Positions 10,621 to 20,634 of a stretch of 64,000 nt of DNA are shown here, one piece after another; the stretch's first letter is position 1; each line of letters starts with the position of its first letter. The stretch comes from Erwinia sp. E_sp_B01_1. Lineage in GTDB: Bacteria; Pseudomonadota; Gammaproteobacteria; Enterobacterales; Enterobacteriaceae. The notes beneath the pieces were generated by a model that saw only the letters and a list, made by a program, of their open reading frames with translations, did not search any database and was not told the DNA's origin. Position numbers and translations under genes: made by a program. The stretch spans positions 1,116,001 to 1,180,000 of the forward strand of contig NZ_CP142208.1 of assembly GCF_036865545.1 (NCBI RefSeq), given 5' to 3'.

Positions 10621-11939
10621 TATCGATCTCCTTTTAATGATTGAGAGGAAGAGAGTTGCAGCAGAATTTCTGACAGCGACTGCATCAGGTTATTCGCCCA
10701 GAAGCGTCCATTGTCGGTCAGATGCAGGCACAGCCCTGTGTCTGTCAGCAGGCCAGAGTGATACCACTGATCGACCAGTGGCTGGAGCAGCGAAGCCTGT
10801 GCGGTTAGTGCATGCAGATCCACGCGACCCGTTTCAATGCCGCCCTGTAACTTGTGTCGCCACTGATGCGGGCTTTGCGCAGGGGGTGTCATCATGGCGA
10901 TGGGCTTATTACCGCTATCCAGCGTGAGGTAGTAACTCTCCAGCCGGCGATCCAGCATATAAGCCTGACCGTTGAGATTGCCGCCAGCACCGGATCCCAG
11001 CGCAAGGCAGTCTGCTCCCTGTTTGATCAGCAGATTGTACAGATTCCGCTCCCGCGTGGTTCTGGCCCAGTGGCTGTTACTGAGCTGACGCCAGCCATAC
11101 CCGGCCAGAAGCGCGGCACCCTGAAGATAAAGCTCACGCCGCTGGCTCACATCCGGCACGCTCGCGCGATCGTTCGCAACGGCTTTTGCCAGTGGCGTGG
11201 TGGGAAGCAAATTCAGGGCATAAAGATCCACACCATCAAGACCGATATCCCTGACCCTCTCCAGATCCTTCTGCCAGTGACTGGCTGTCTGGTCGGGCAG
11301 GCCAAATATTAGATCGCAGACGACAGCAGCGCGATCGCGCCGGCACAAATTTTCAAGAAAAGTCACTGACTGCCGTCGGTCCGAGGTGCGCGCCATCTTT
11401 TTCCGGATACGCGTGTCAAAAGTCTGAATGCCGATTGAAAAACGGTTCGCCCCTGCATCCAGACAGGCATCAATCCGCGCATTATCGAAATTGAGGACTC
11501 GACCTTCAATGGTTATCTCACAATCCGGAGCCAGCGGCAGCCTTTCCCGCAGCAGGCTGATAACCCGGTACAGACCTTGCGCAGAAAGTGCCGTTGGCGT
11601 GCCTCCACCAAAATAAACAGCATGGATCGGCGCGGACTGATGCAATGTACTGTCGGCCTCCATTTCGATTTCGCGCAGTAAATAACCCACGTATTTTTCT
11701 GCTTCATCCGGCTGAAATTTATTCTGATAAAACCCGCAAAAGGTGCAATGTGTGGCGCAGAAAGGCACATGCACATACAGCAGCCTTTTACAGGGTGGCA
11801 GAGGCTTAAGCAGCAAGCTTTGCCAGGCGGACTGAATCTCACCGGCAGGTAAAGGTAGGGTATTACGCCAGGGCATAGCGGCGCGTCGCTCTGCAAAAGC
11901 GGGAAAGCCAGGCATCGCGAACCAGGGGGAAAAATCCAT
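10620..11939 (-). CDS. chuW: ChuW/HutW-type radical SAM heme-degrading methyltransferase
   Basis: A radical SAM protein related to ChuW, which opens heme anaerobically to give anaerobilin and release iron. The cluster-binding CxxxCxxC motif is in HVPFCATHCTFCGFYQNKF (C61, C65, C68 from the chosen start), followed by YFGGGTP and a coproporphyrinogen oxidase (HemN)-like core. The frame is open further upstream to 12011, but that would place the Fur box inside the gene. AGAGG upstream favours the ATG at 11939 (439 residues); 11945 is also possible. Confidence 0.82.
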   Translation of the reverse strand: MDFSPWFAMPGFPAFAERRAAMPWRNTLPLPAGEIQSAWQSLLLKPLPPCKRLLYVHVPFCATHCTFCGFYQNKFQPDEAEKYVGYLLREIEMEADSTLHQSAPIHAVYFGGGTPTALSAQGLYRVISLLRERLPLAPDCEITIEGRVLNFDNARIDACLDAGANRFSIGIQTFDTRIRKKMARTSDRRQSVTFLENLCRRDRAAVVCDLIFGLPDQTASHWQKDLERVRDIGLDGVDLYALNLLPTTPLAKAVANDRASVPDVSQRRELYLQGAALLAGYGWRQLSNSHWARTTRERNLYNLLIKQGADCLALGSGAGGNLNGQAYMLDRRLESYYLTLDSGNKPIAMMTPPAQSPHQWRHKLQGGIETGRVDLHALTAQASLLQPLVDQWYHSGLLTDTGLCLHLTDNGRFWANNLMQSLSEILLQLSSSQSLKGDR

Positions 11940-11989
11940 CTGCATAAACCTCTTCCATGGGGCAGGGCGAAGAAAGAGGGTTATTAAAA

Positions 11990-12005
11990 GATAATCATTA
12001 TCATT
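11990..12005 (-). promoter_or_regulatory. Fur box upstream of chuW
   Basis: On the minus strand the site reads AATGATAATGATTATC, containing GATAAT and GATTAT hexamers that match the Fur consensus closely. It lies about 50 bases before the chuW start, so iron repression of chuWY is expected. Confidence 0.82.
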
Positions 12006-12059
12006 TGGCAACGCTAAGTGAGGCGGGAATGATTCAAATCAAAAAAGGGAGGGCAAGGA

Positions 12060-12163
12060 GAAATTAATGCGTAACACATTCAGGATCTTACTTACCAGCA
12101 ACTCAGAAATTAACGCGTAACACATTCAGGATCTTACTTACCAGCAACTCAGAAATTAATGCG
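12060..12163. repeat. 46-bp tandem duplication
   Basis: Two adjacent 46-base units (12060-12105 and 12106-12151) differ at one position (T/C), and the first 12 bases of a third unit follow (12152-12163). No open reading frame or known site is evident inside it. The near identity indicates a recent duplication. Confidence 0.9.
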
Positions 12164-12166
12164 GAG

Positions 12167-12265
12167 GGAACATGGGCCGATTATAAAGCGTCTCGCGCCA
12201 TGGACGGCGCGAGCCGAGCTGTCATGGATGACGTTTTTTGCGTCTTTATGAGCGGCCCATGTTCC
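12167..12265. repeat. Branched palindromic intergenic repeat (MITE/REP-like)
   Basis: Perfect 13-bp terminal inverted repeats (12167-12179 with 12253-12265, GGAACATGGGCCG) extend inward to about 22 paired positions with a mismatch. Inside lie two further hairpins: an 8-bp stem 12192-12199/12206-12213 and a 5-bp stem 12221-12225/12228-12232. The whole can fold as a branched junction. It has no coding capacity. It resembles dispersed palindromic elements of enterobacteria, but I cannot name the family. Confidence 0.75.
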
Positions 12266-12334
12266 TGTAGCTTACGCTGGTTTTAGAATTCCAAACTCGG
12301 CACCATGTTCCCAAAACAGATATCGGTTCAGCAC

Positions 12335-13699
12335 TTAGCAGCTGGCTACCAACGCCTCAAGCTCCACGCGGTTAGTCACTTTACTGTCAATCTTCACGTA
12401 GGCAGTTTTCTCTTCCGGCACAATAAAGACTGCGGCAACGCCAGGCTGAGCACGAATACGCTGCTCCAGCGACTTCTGCTCCAGCGCCGCATCATTCAAC
12501 ACAATGCGCAGACTGCTGACATAAGGCGGCTCCTTCATCGTACAGCTCACTATCAGCCAGACAGCGGCGACCAGCGTGCCAACAAGGAACACAGACTGCG
12601 CATCGAAATGACCGAATACCCAGCCCCCCATGCTGCCGCCAATGGCTACGCCAATAAACTGGCTGGTGGAATAAAGCCCCATCGCCGTGCCTTTATAGCC
12701 CGGAGGCGACTCTTTACTGACCAGCGAAGGCAGAATCGCTTCCATCAGATTAAAGCCGATAAAGAACAGCTGCACGCCAACGACCAGCGTCCAGAAATTG
12801 CTTCCCGCTCCCCACAGCACAATCTCAGCAATCAGCATCAGCGCCACACAGCAGACAAAAACCCGCTTCATGCGTCGTTTTACTTCGGCATAAATAATGA
12901 AAGGGATCACCCCGCAGAAGGCAATCAACATCGTCACCAGGTAGACTTTCCAGTGCTGCTCCGCAGGGAAACCAGCGCGCTCGAACTCGCCCGGCAACGC
13001 CACAAAGCTCGACATCAACAGCACATGCAGACAAAGAATACCGAAGTTCAGCTTAACCAGACGGCTGTTTGCCAGCACATCCTTAATCGACCCCTTCACC
13101 ATGCCTGACTCGCGGTTCAGGATATGGTTTGGCGTGGAAGGCACCACCAGCAGCGTAATCACAATGCCGCAACTGGCCAGAATGGCAATCATCCAGAACA
13201 GGGCATGCAGGCCCAGCGCATGAGTAATAATCGGGCCAAGCACCATAGCAATGGCAAAGGTGACGCCAAAACTGATGCCGATAAAGGCCATGGCCTTGGT
13301 GCGGTTCTGTTCACGGGTCAAATCTGAAAGCAGCGCCATCACTGCGGCAGCGATAGCGCCGGATCCCTGCAGGGCACGCCCCAGAATCACCCCCCAGATG
13401 GAAGTGGTGCTTGCAGCAATGACACTCCCGAGAACAAATATCAGTAATCCACCTACGATCAACGGCTTGCGGCCAATACGGTCCGACAATAACCCGAAAG
13501 GGATCTGGAAAACGGCTTGCGTAAAACCGTAGATGCCAATGGCGAGTCCAATCAGTGCTTCACTTGCTCCCTGTAATGCCATGCCATATGTCGTCAGGAC
13601 GGGTAACACCATAAACATTCCCAACATGCGCAGGGAGAATACCGTCCCCAAACCCCATGTCGCACGCAGCTCGACCGGAGTCATTTTATTATCGTTCAT
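12335..13699 (-). CDS. yajR: MFS transporter YajR
   Basis: A 454-residue major facilitator protein with 12 predicted membrane helices and the same length as E. coli YajR. The MFS motif A appears as GLLSDRIGRKPLI near residue 68. After the last helix comes a soluble C-terminal domain of about 65 residues (SSLRIVLNDAALEQ...VELEALVASC), the ferredoxin-like YAM domain that distinguishes YajR. Substrate unknown. Monocistronic and on the same strand as the upstream cyo operon. Confidence 0.94.
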   Translation of the reverse strand: MNDNKMTPVELRATWGLGTVFSLRMLGMFMVLPVLTTYGMALQGASEALIGLAIGIYGFTQAVFQIPFGLLSDRIGRKPLIVGGLLIFVLGSVIAASTTSIWGVILGRALQGSGAIAAAVMALLSDLTREQNRTKAMAFIGISFGVTFAIAMVLGPIITHALGLHALFWMIAILASCGIVITLLVVPSTPNHILNRESGMVKGSIKDVLANSRLVKLNFGILCLHVLLMSSFVALPGEFERAGFPAEQHWKVYLVTMLIAFCGVIPFIIYAEVKRRMKRVFVCCVALMLIAEIVLWGAGSNFWTLVVGVQLFFIGFNLMEAILPSLVSKESPPGYKGTAMGLYSTSQFIGVAIGGSMGGWVFGHFDAQSVFLVGTLVAAVWLIVSCTMKEPPYVSSLRIVLNDAALEQKSLEQRIRAQPGVAAVFIVPEEKTAYVKIDSKVTNRVELEALVASC

Positions 13700-13786
13700 T
13701 ACTACCTCAGTTTATCTGGTCGACGTATTTTAGGCGGCAGGGCAGGGCGGGTAAAATGATACTTCTTGCTAAGTGGTAACAAAAAG

Positions 13787-13811
13787 AAAGGGCGCGATAA
13801 TCGCGCCCTTT
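13787..13811 (-). terminator. Terminator of the cyo operon
   Basis: An 11-bp stem (13787-13797 with 13801-13811, loop TAA) is followed on the minus strand by TTTCTTTTT-type sequence. It lies just after the cyoE stop. Confidence 0.85.
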
Positions 13812-13826
13812 TTGATGGGGTCTGTG

Positions 13827-14717
13827 CTACCTGACCATTGTCAGCAGGTCTTTAGAGGCCGGAGCCATAAAATCGACCGACATCATCACGCTCAGTGCCG
13901 TAATGGCGACGATGGAGAAGACAAACAGCTTACGAGCCCAGACGCGATCGTTCTGCGTCTTATAGCCCGACAGCGCCATGCCTAACCACCACACGCTAAC
14001 CGCTGCGGCCACAACCAGATATTTGTAGCCCGCATACCCGCCCAGCGTCAGCATCAGGGTGGCAATCATAAACGCCAGGATATAAAGCGTAATATGATTT
14101 TTTGCCACGGAGATGCCTTTTACCACCGGCAGAACCGGGATATTCGCTGCCTGGTAATCTTTAAAGCGGAAGATGGCAATCGCATAGGAGTGCGGCATCT
14201 GCCACAGGCTAAAGATAGCCAGCAGGATCAACGCGCCAGCATCAAACTGGTTCGTCACAGCACAGTAGCCAATCACCGGCGGCGCTGCGCCAGAAAGACT
14301 ACCAATCAACGTGCCATACACAGACTTGCGCTTCATGTACAGGCTGTAAACGCCGACATAAACCACAAAGCCCATCACCGCCAGCCACATGGCCAGCGGG
14401 TTAGCTCCGAAATACAGCAACGCGAATCCAGCAATACCCAGAACGGTTGCATAAACCAGAGAGACTGTCGGAGAAATGAGGCCTTTAACCAGCACTCGAT
14501 TTCTGGTCCTCTCCATTTTTATGTCGATGTCACGGTCGATAAAGTTGTTATAAACACAACCCGATGCGACCACCAGCGAAACGCCGACTAAGGTGGAGAG
14601 AAACAGGGCATAGTCGATGCTGCCTTTAGAGGCCAGCAGGAATCCCCCGATTACAGAAATTAGATTTCCGAAAATAATTCCTGGTTTCGTTACTTGCAGG
14701 TATTGCTTAATCATCAC
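13827..14717 (-). CDS. cyoE: Protoheme IX farnesyltransferase
   Basis: CyoE attaches a farnesyl group to heme b to make heme O for the bo3 oxidase. The 296-residue, multi-helix membrane protein shows the UbiA-family Asp-rich motif [15 protein letters not shown] near residue 70 and the second conserved region [28 protein letters not shown]. Last gene of cyoABCDE, 10 bases after cyoD; the farnesyl donor comes from ispA in this same window. Confidence 0.96.
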   Translation of the reverse strand: MMIKQYLQVTKPGIIFGNLISVIGGFLLASKGSIDYALFLSTLVGVSLVVASGCVYNNFIDRDIDIKMERTRNRVLVKGLISPTVSLVYATVLGIAGFALLYFGANPLAMWLAVMGFVVYVGVYSLYMKRKSVYGTLIGSLSGAAPPVIGYCAVTNQFDAGALILLAIFSLWQMPHSYAIAIFRFKDYQAANIPVLPVVKGISVAKNHITLYILAFMIATLMLTLGGYAGYKYLVVAAAVSVWWLGMALSGYKTQNDRVWARKLFVFSIVAITALSVMMSVDFMAPASKDLLTMVR

Positions 14718-14727
14718 GGGCAGCTCT

Positions 14728-15057
14728 TTAGTGGACCATCATGTTGTAATTGAGGTTCCACATAATCCATATAGAGCCCACTACAACTATCAGAATGATG
14801 ACGGCAGAGAAGACAATTGCCACCAGATTCCAACGTTGATCGGTAGAGGTGCTGAGGTGCAGGAAGTAGTAAAGATGCACCAGCACCTGGATGACTGCAG
14901 CCACGATGACAACGGTCAGGATAGTTCCCTTAGACGCGCCGCCGCTCATGACCATCCAGAAAGGAATGGCAGTCAGAATGATCGACAGAATAAAGCCGAT
15001 CATGTAAGTCTTCACGCTACCGTGCGAGGTACCATGATCGCTTAATGTCTTGCTCAT
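14728..15057 (-). CDS. cyoD: Cytochrome bo3 oxidase subunit IV
   Basis: CyoD is a small three-helix subunit thought to assist assembly of the CuB site. From the ATG at 15057 it is 109 residues, the length of E. coli CyoD, with the matching SHGSVKTYM start region and the [15 protein letters not shown] end. The in-frame extension upstream to 15138 lies within cyoC and is not family-like. Its ATG shares one base with the cyoC stop. Confidence 0.95.
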   Translation of the reverse strand: MSKTLSDHGTSHGSVKTYMIGFILSIILTAIPFWMVMSGGASKGTILTVVIVAAVIQVLVHLYYFLHLSTSTDQRWNLVAIVFSAVIILIVVVGSIWIMWNLNYNMMVH

Positions 15058-15671
15058 TACATGGCCCCCAGCAGATAAACGATGGTGAATACACAAATCC
15101 AGACAACGTCCAGGAAGTGCCAGAACATGCTCAGACACATCACACGCGTATGGTTTGTAGAGGTCAGACCTTTAGTGGCGACCTGATACATCAGCACCAG
15201 CATCCAGATCAAACCGGAAGTTACGTGCAGACCGTGAGTTCCTACCAGCGTAAAGAAGGCTGAAAGGAAACCACTGCGCTGCGGACCGAAGCCTTCAGTG
15301 ATCAGATGATGGAACTCATAGATTTCCATTGAGATGAAGCCTGCACCCAACAGGAACGTCAGCGCCAGCCAACCTAATACGGTTGATTTGGTGCCTTTTT
15401 CCATGCTGATGACGGCAAACCCGTAAGTGATTGAGCTGAACAGCAGCAGTGCTGTTTCACCCAGAACAAAGGGTAACTCAAAGATATCTTTACCTGCCGG
15501 GCCGCCAGCGGTGCTGTTGACCATTACTGCATAGGTCGCAAACAACGTTGCGAAGATAATGCAGTCGCTCATCAGGTAGATCCAGAAGCCAAAAAGTTTA
15601 TTGGCTCCTGCATCGTGATGCCCATGCTCCGCATGGGCGTCGTGGTGCTTAGTCAGAGTTTCAGTCGACAT
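15057..15671 (-). CDS. cyoC: Cytochrome bo3 oxidase subunit III
   Basis: A 204-residue inner-membrane protein with five helices, equal in length to E. coli CyoC. The N-terminal tail is histidine-rich ([14 protein letters not shown]) before the conserved [20 protein letters not shown] helix. The core [16 protein letters not shown] is typical of heme-copper oxidase subunit III. Overlaps cyoB by 11 bases. Confidence 0.96.
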   Translation of the reverse strand: MSTETLTKHHDAHAEHGHHDAGANKLFGFWIYLMSDCIIFATLFATYAVMVNSTAGGPAGKDIFELPFVLGETALLLFSSITYGFAVISMEKGTKSTVLGWLALTFLLGAGFISMEIYEFHHLITEGFGPQRSGFLSAFFTLVGTHGLHVTSGLIWMLVLMYQVATKGLTSTNHTRVMCLSMFWHFLDVVWICVFTIVYLLGAM

Positions 15672-17652
15672 TTTTCAGACCTGCTTTGCTAATTTCGTCA
15701 AAGTGCTGATTCTCGATTTTTTCGATCTCGGCAACGGGAACGTAGTAATCCACGTCTTCGTCAAAGCTCTTGATGATCCAGGTTAAGATCATACCGAGGA
15801 ACGCCACACCTACCAGCCACCAGATGTGCCAGATAGCCGCGAAACCAAACACCAGGCTGAATGCACCGATCACCACACCAGCGCCGCTGTTCTTCGGCAT
15901 GTGGATCTCTTCGTACTTAGCAGGCTGTTTGTAAGCTTCGCCTTTTTCTTTCATTTCCCAGAACGCATCGCGCTCGTGAATGACAGGCACTTCAGCAAAG
16001 TTATAGAACGGTGGTGGTGAAGAGGTTGCCCACTCCAGCGTACGGCCGCCCCACGGATCGCCGGTCACATCACGCAGCTGCTCACGGTCACGTACTGAAA
16101 CCCAGAACTGAGTGATTTGGCACAGCACACCACAAGCGATCAGCGCAGCACCAAAGGCTGCAACAACCAGCAGTGGGTGGAACTGTGGATCGATGTCCTG
16201 GCTCAGACGACGGGTCATCCCCATGAAGCCCAGTGCATACAGCGGCATAAAGGCAACGAAGAAACCGATAATCCAGAACCAGAAGGCGCGGATACCCCAT
16301 TTTTCATTCAGGCAGAAGCCGAACGCTTTAGGGAACCAGTAAGTCACACCAGCAAAGCAACCGAACACCACACCACCAATAATTACGTTATGGAAGTGAG
16401 CAATCAGGAACAGACTGTTGTGCAGCACGAAGTCAGCACCTGGTACCGCCAGCAGAACACCGGTCATACCACCTACAGAGAAGGTGACCAGGAAGCCAAC
16501 GGTCCACAACATAGCAGAGTGCATCTGAATGCGGCCCTGATACATGGTGAACAACCAGTTGAAGATTTTAACCCCGGTCGGGATGGCGATAACCATCGTC
16601 ATGATGCCGAAGAAGGCGTTAACGTTCGCACCGGCGCCCATGGTGAAGAAGTGGTGCAGCCACACTACGAAGGACAGGATGGTGATAACAATCGTTGCCC
16701 AAACCAGTGAGGTGTAACCAAACAGGCGCTTTTTAGAGAAGGTTGCCACCACTTCGGAGAAGACACCGAAGACCGGCAGAACCAGGATATACACTTCCGG
16801 ATGTCCCCAAACCCAAATCAGGTTGACGTACATCATCATGTTGCCGCCCATTTCATTGGTGAAGAAATGGAAGCCCAGATAGCGATCCAGGGTCAGCAAT
16901 GCCAGCGTCACGGTCAGAACCGGGAAGGAGACAATGATCAGCACGTTGGTACACAGGGAAGCCCAGGTAAATACAGGCATTTTGAACATGGTCATGCCAG
17001 GCGCACGCATTCTCAGGATAGTAACGAAGAAGTTAATACCTGTTAATGTCGTACCAATCCCTGACAGCTGCAGACTCCATATCCAGTAGTCGACACCGAC
17101 CCCAGGACTGTATTCCGCACCGGAGAGCGGCGGATAAGCCAGCCAGCCAGTCTGAGCAAATTCGCCCACACCCAGTGACAGGTTAACCAGTACCACACCC
17201 ACAGCCGTGAACCAGAAGCTCAGGTTGTTCAGGAACGGGAAGGCCACATCGCGTGCACCAATCTGTAAAGGAACAGCAATGTTCATCAGACCGATAACAA
17301 ACGGCATCGCTACGAAGAAGATCATGATCACGCCGTGGGCGGTGAAGATCTGGTCGTAGTGATGAGGCGGTAAGAATCCTGCCTCGCCGGCCGAAGCCAG
17401 TACCTGCTGGCTACGCATCATCACCGCATCGGCAAAGCCGCGCAGTAACATGACGAAAGCCACGATGATATACATGATACCGAGTTTTTTGTGGTCAACA
17501 GACGTCAGCCATTCTGACCACAGGTATTGCCACTTACCGAAATAAGTGATTGCTCCGGCGACTGCCAGGCCACCAAGAATGATGGCGGCGACCGTAATCA
17601 CGATAATAGGTTCGTGATACGGTACTGCATCAAGGGTTAATTTTCCCAACAT
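15661..17652 (-). CDS. cyoB: Cytochrome bo3 oxidase subunit I
   Basis: The catalytic, proton-pumping subunit with low-spin heme b, high-spin heme O and CuB. The 663-residue product matches E. coli in length. Visible ligands include the His in [10 protein letters not shown] (heme b), [12 protein letters not shown] with the CuB His cross-linked to Tyr, WLHHFFTMG with two CuB His, and [13 protein letters not shown] with the heme ligands. The K-channel region is intact. Confidence 0.98.
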   Translation of the reverse strand: MLGKLTLDAVPYHEPIIVITVAAIILGGLAVAGAITYFGKWQYLWSEWLTSVDHKKLGIMYIIVAFVMLLRGFADAVMMRSQQVLASAGEAGFLPPHHYDQIFTAHGVIMIFFVAMPFVIGLMNIAVPLQIGARDVAFPFLNNLSFWFTAVGVVLVNLSLGVGEFAQTGWLAYPPLSGAEYSPGVGVDYWIWSLQLSGIGTTLTGINFFVTILRMRAPGMTMFKMPVFTWASLCTNVLIIVSFPVLTVTLALLTLDRYLGFHFFTNEMGGNMMMYVNLIWVWGHPEVYILVLPVFGVFSEVVATFSKKRLFGYTSLVWATIVITILSFVVWLHHFFTMGAGANVNAFFGIMTMVIAIPTGVKIFNWLFTMYQGRIQMHSAMLWTVGFLVTFSVGGMTGVLLAVPGADFVLHNSLFLIAHFHNVIIGGVVFGCFAGVTYWFPKAFGFCLNEKWGIRAFWFWIIGFFVAFMPLYALGFMGMTRRLSQDIDPQFHPLLVVAAFGAALIACGVLCQITQFWVSVRDREQLRDVTGDPWGGRTLEWATSSPPPFYNFAEVPVIHERDAFWEMKEKGEAYKQPAKYEEIHMPKNSGAGVVIGAFSLVFGFAAIWHIWWLVGVAFLGMILTWIIKSFDEDVDYYVPVAEIEKIENQHFDEISKAGLKNVD

Positions 17653-17656
17653 CGTA

Positions 17657-18583
17657 TTATTCCTCGGCTCCCGCTTTAGGGGTATCGCTCATGTCCATGC
17701 CTTCGTGTCCTGACATGTCCATTTTCCCGTGGTTCATCTTGAACTTGCCAATCACCTGCTTGAACAGTTCAGGATTTGCCGTAGAGAAGAACTCAACCGG
17801 ATGGTTTTCGCTTGGCGCTGCCAGTTTCTCGAAGTCATCCATTGTCGTCAGCGTGTTTGAAGATTCTTTGGCTTTCGCTACCCACTGATCAAATGTTGCA
17901 GTGTCAGGTGTGGCGATAGCTTTGAACTTCATACCGGAGAAGCCGCGACCGCTGAAGTTGGAGGAGATCCCATCAAAGGTACCAGGTTCATTCGCAATCA
18001 GATGCAGTTTGGTCTGCATGCCCGCCATAGCGTAAATCTGGCTACCGAGGGTAGGAATGAAGAAGGAGTTCATAACGGAGTTAGAAGTGATCTTAAAGCT
18101 CACAGGCGTATTAGCCGGGAACGCGATCTGGTTAACTGTTGCAATACCCTGTTCCGGGTAAATGAACAGCCACTTCCAGTCCAGTGCAACCACATCAATC
18201 TCAACCGGCTTCACATCGGATGCCAGAGGCTTGCCTGGTTCCAGCGCGTGAGTAGATTTCCACGTCAGGACGCCAAGGAAGATAATAATCAAAATGGGAA
18301 CAGTCCAGACTACGGCTTCCACTTTATTAGAGTGTGACCAGTTAGGGCTGTATTTTGCATTGGTATTGGATGCCCGATATTTCCAGGCGAACACCACGGC
18401 CATCAGGACTGCAGGAATTACGACGATCATCATCAAGCCGAAGGCTGTCAGGATTAGCGAACGTTGCTCCAGTGCAACCTGTCCTTTGGGATTCAATAAC
18501 GCACTATCACAGCCACTTAACAATAAAGTGCCTGCTATTAATGACAAAATCCCCAAACTTTTATTGTATTTACTGAGTCTCAT
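17657..18583 (-). CDS. cyoA: Cytochrome bo3 oxidase subunit II
   Basis: Subunit II of the ubiquinol oxidase, a lipoprotein with two membrane helices and a periplasmic cupredoxin-like domain without CuA. The lipobox LLLSGC ends at about residue 25. The 308-residue protein has the [18 protein letters not shown] motif. The C-terminal tail is rich in Met and His ([19 protein letters not shown]), as seen in relatives. First gene of the operon, so its promoter must lie in 18584-19107. Confidence 0.96.
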   Translation of the reverse strand: MRLSKYNKSLGILSLIAGTLLLSGCDSALLNPKGQVALEQRSLILTAFGLMMIVVIPAVLMAVVFAWKYRASNTNAKYSPNWSHSNKVEAVVWTVPILIIIFLGVLTWKSTHALEPGKPLASDVKPVEIDVVALDWKWLFIYPEQGIATVNQIAFPANTPVSFKITSNSVMNSFFIPTLGSQIYAMAGMQTKLHLIANEPGTFDGISSNFSGRGFSGMKFKAIATPDTATFDQWVAKAKESSNTLTTMDDFEKLAAPSENHPVEFFSTANPELFKQVIGKFKMNHGKMDMSGHEGMDMSDTPKAGAEE

Positions 18584-19107
18584 TTAACGACCTCAATGAC
18601 AAGGGCTCTATTGTCGTTTAAGTGTGGCGGCATTTTACGGGAACGTTTCAGTACTGTAAACCAGCAACATCTTGTGTCAGCGCCGTGTTGACACCTTTTG
18701 CAAACACTGTCACAGATGTTGCTGACGGTGACAAATTATGAATGAGAGCAAGGGTTTGGCTCTAATATAACAAAAACCAATGATAACCTCGCATTTAAGG
18801 CGGGCTCTGCTATAAACAGCGAAATTGGTACTCAATATTTTAACATGTACGCATCATTTACATGATTTAATTTATACAATAATAGTCACGCACCGGTTTT
18901 TAATATTTCTTTTATTGGAAGTGTAAAGATGAAAACCTTTCAGGAAATAACGGATCGGACAGATATGTGACGAAGAAAGGGTTGTTAAAATTCGGCGATT
19001 TAACCGCCGCTGTTGCCGCATTAACGTGCAGCAACACCCCCGATTTTGTTAAATGTTTGTGTGAGAGTGAACCGGCAATACCTGTTCAAAGCTTAAGTCC
19101 GGGGTCG
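18584..19107. other. Long intergenic region upstream of cyoA
   Basis: This 524-base gap holds the cyo operon promoter on the minus strand and the 3' flank of ampG. It is AT-rich around 18840-18930. A weak hairpin (19011-19019 with 19028-19036) lies toward ampG. A 13-codon ORF with a good GGAAG ribosome-binding site is at 18929-18970 on the plus strand. I could not place ArcA, FNR or Fur sites with confidence. Confidence 0.5.
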
Positions 19108-20586
19108 CTATTCTAACAAAACGTGGCGCTGTGCCAGGTAGTCCAACAGGCTGCCAGTGACTATCCCAATAAGTGCAAAAAACACGCCGGATTCTAACAG
19201 AATGCTAATGATTGCTCCCGCATCTGGCAGGTTCATTGCGCGCATTGCCAGCAGAAGCATCCCCACAACGACCAATCCCGCGCCCAGTTTTAACGCCCGA
19301 AGTGCCCAGCGGTAGCCAGACTGATAGCGGTTGCGGGGTAAAAATGACTGATGCTTTTGAGCATATTCCAGCGTCTGGCGGCATCCTGCCAGCAGGAACA
19401 GACCGGGCAGGGCGGCAAATACGGAGAAGGCGTAAAATGTCGGCCATCCCCAACTCTCCACAAACCATCCGGCAACCGGGCCTACATACACACGCCCTAC
19501 AGCGGATAGTGCAGAGAGCAGGGCAAACTGAGTGGCCGAGAAAGATTTATTGCACAGCGTCATTAACAGCGCGACAAAAGCCGCCGTGCCCATCCCACCA
19601 CAAAGGTTTTCTACAAACACCGCTGCCGCCATGCTGTAGAGGTGCTTGTCCGTCACTGCCAATACCCAATAGCCGAGATTGGACACCGCCTGCAAAATCC
19701 CGAATATCATCAGCGCGCGAAACAGGCTCAGGCGCTGCATCAGTACGCCGCCATACAATGCGCCAATGATAGTGGCTATCAGACCGAGGGTCTTATTGAC
19801 CAGGCCCACGTCGCCCGCATCAAAGCCAACGCCACGTATCAGGAAGATGGTGGTCAGGCTCGCGGCAAACGCATCACCCAGTTTATAAAGGACAATAAGA
19901 GAGAGGATCAGCCAGGCATTGTTACGGTTGAAAAAGTCCCGTAACGGGGCGATGACGGCTTCTTCCAGAGTGTGGGGGCGGGCGACCGGGTCGGCGGGCT
20001 CTTTCGCCAGCAGCGTGGCAATCACAGCAGGCACCATCATTGCGGCCATCAGCCACCAGATGGCCTGCCATCCCAAAAATCGGTCAGCAAGCCAGAGCGC
20101 CAGACCGCCAGATACCAGCATTGCCAGACGGTAACCCAGCACGCTGATGGCTGCACCGCTACCGCGCTCCTCTGCGGGAAGCACGTCCGTTTTCCAGGCG
20201 TCGAAAACAATATCCTGAGAGGCTGAGCAAAATGCTACCAGTACCGCCAGTGCAGCCAGCAGGGTCAGATCCCTTGCAGGATTCATAAAGCCCATCAGGG
20301 CTATGCCAACTATCAACAGCAGTTGCGTCACCAGTAACCAGCCACGACGTCGTCCTAAAAAAGAGGGCGTGTAGCGGTCCATCAACGGTGACCAGAGGAA
20401 TTTGAAGACGTAGGCCTGCCCTACCAGAGAGAAAAAGCCTATCGTTTTAATATCGACGTTTTCCACCGCCATCCAGGCCTGCAACGTGCCGGAGGTCAGT
20501 GCCAGTGGCAGACCGGAAGCAAAGCCGAGGATCAGAAGCAGGGCGGCGTTACGTTGAGTAAAAATCTGGAGGTAGTGGCTGGGCAT
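19108..20586 (-). CDS. ampG: AmpG muropeptide permease
   Basis: AmpG imports GlcNAc-anhydroMurNAc muropeptides for peptidoglycan recycling and, where present, AmpC induction. The 492-residue MFS-type protein is one residue longer than E. coli AmpG. Landmarks are the start LLLILGFASGLPLALTSGTLQAWM and the loop SPLMDRYTPSFLGRRRGW near residue 70, both characteristic. It lies 48 bases after yajG with a hairpin between them. Confidence 0.96.
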   Translation of the reverse strand: MPSHYLQIFTQRNAALLLILGFASGLPLALTSGTLQAWMAVENVDIKTIGFFSLVGQAYVFKFLWSPLMDRYTPSFLGRRRGWLLVTQLLLIVGIALMGFMNPARDLTLLAALAVLVAFCSASQDIVFDAWKTDVLPAEERGSGAAISVLGYRLAMLVSGGLALWLADRFLGWQAIWWLMAAMMVPAVIATLLAKEPADPVARPHTLEEAVIAPLRDFFNRNNAWLILSLIVLYKLGDAFAASLTTIFLIRGVGFDAGDVGLVNKTLGLIATIIGALYGGVLMQRLSLFRALMIFGILQAVSNLGYWVLAVTDKHLYSMAAAVFVENLCGGMGTAAFVALLMTLCNKSFSATQFALLSALSAVGRVYVGPVAGWFVESWGWPTFYAFSVFAALPGLFLLAGCRQTLEYAQKHQSFLPRNRYQSGYRWALRALKLGAGLVVVGMLLLAMRAMNLPDAGAIISILLESGVFFALIGIVTGSLLDYLAQRHVLLE

Positions 20587-20603
20587 ACAAACCTTACAAC
20601 AAA

Positions 20604-20630
20604 GCCCGCCAGGATCCCGGCGGGCACAGG
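20604..20630 (-). terminator. Hairpin between yajG and ampG
   Basis: A 7-bp GC stem (20604-20610 with 20619-20625) is followed on the minus strand by TTTGTTGT-like sequence. It may attenuate transcription from yajG into ampG. Confidence 0.5.
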
Positions 20631-20634
20631 CGAA

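Noticed and set aside
11940..12011. N-terminal extension of chuW
   Set aside because: It would place the Fur box inside the coding region and has no ribosome site.
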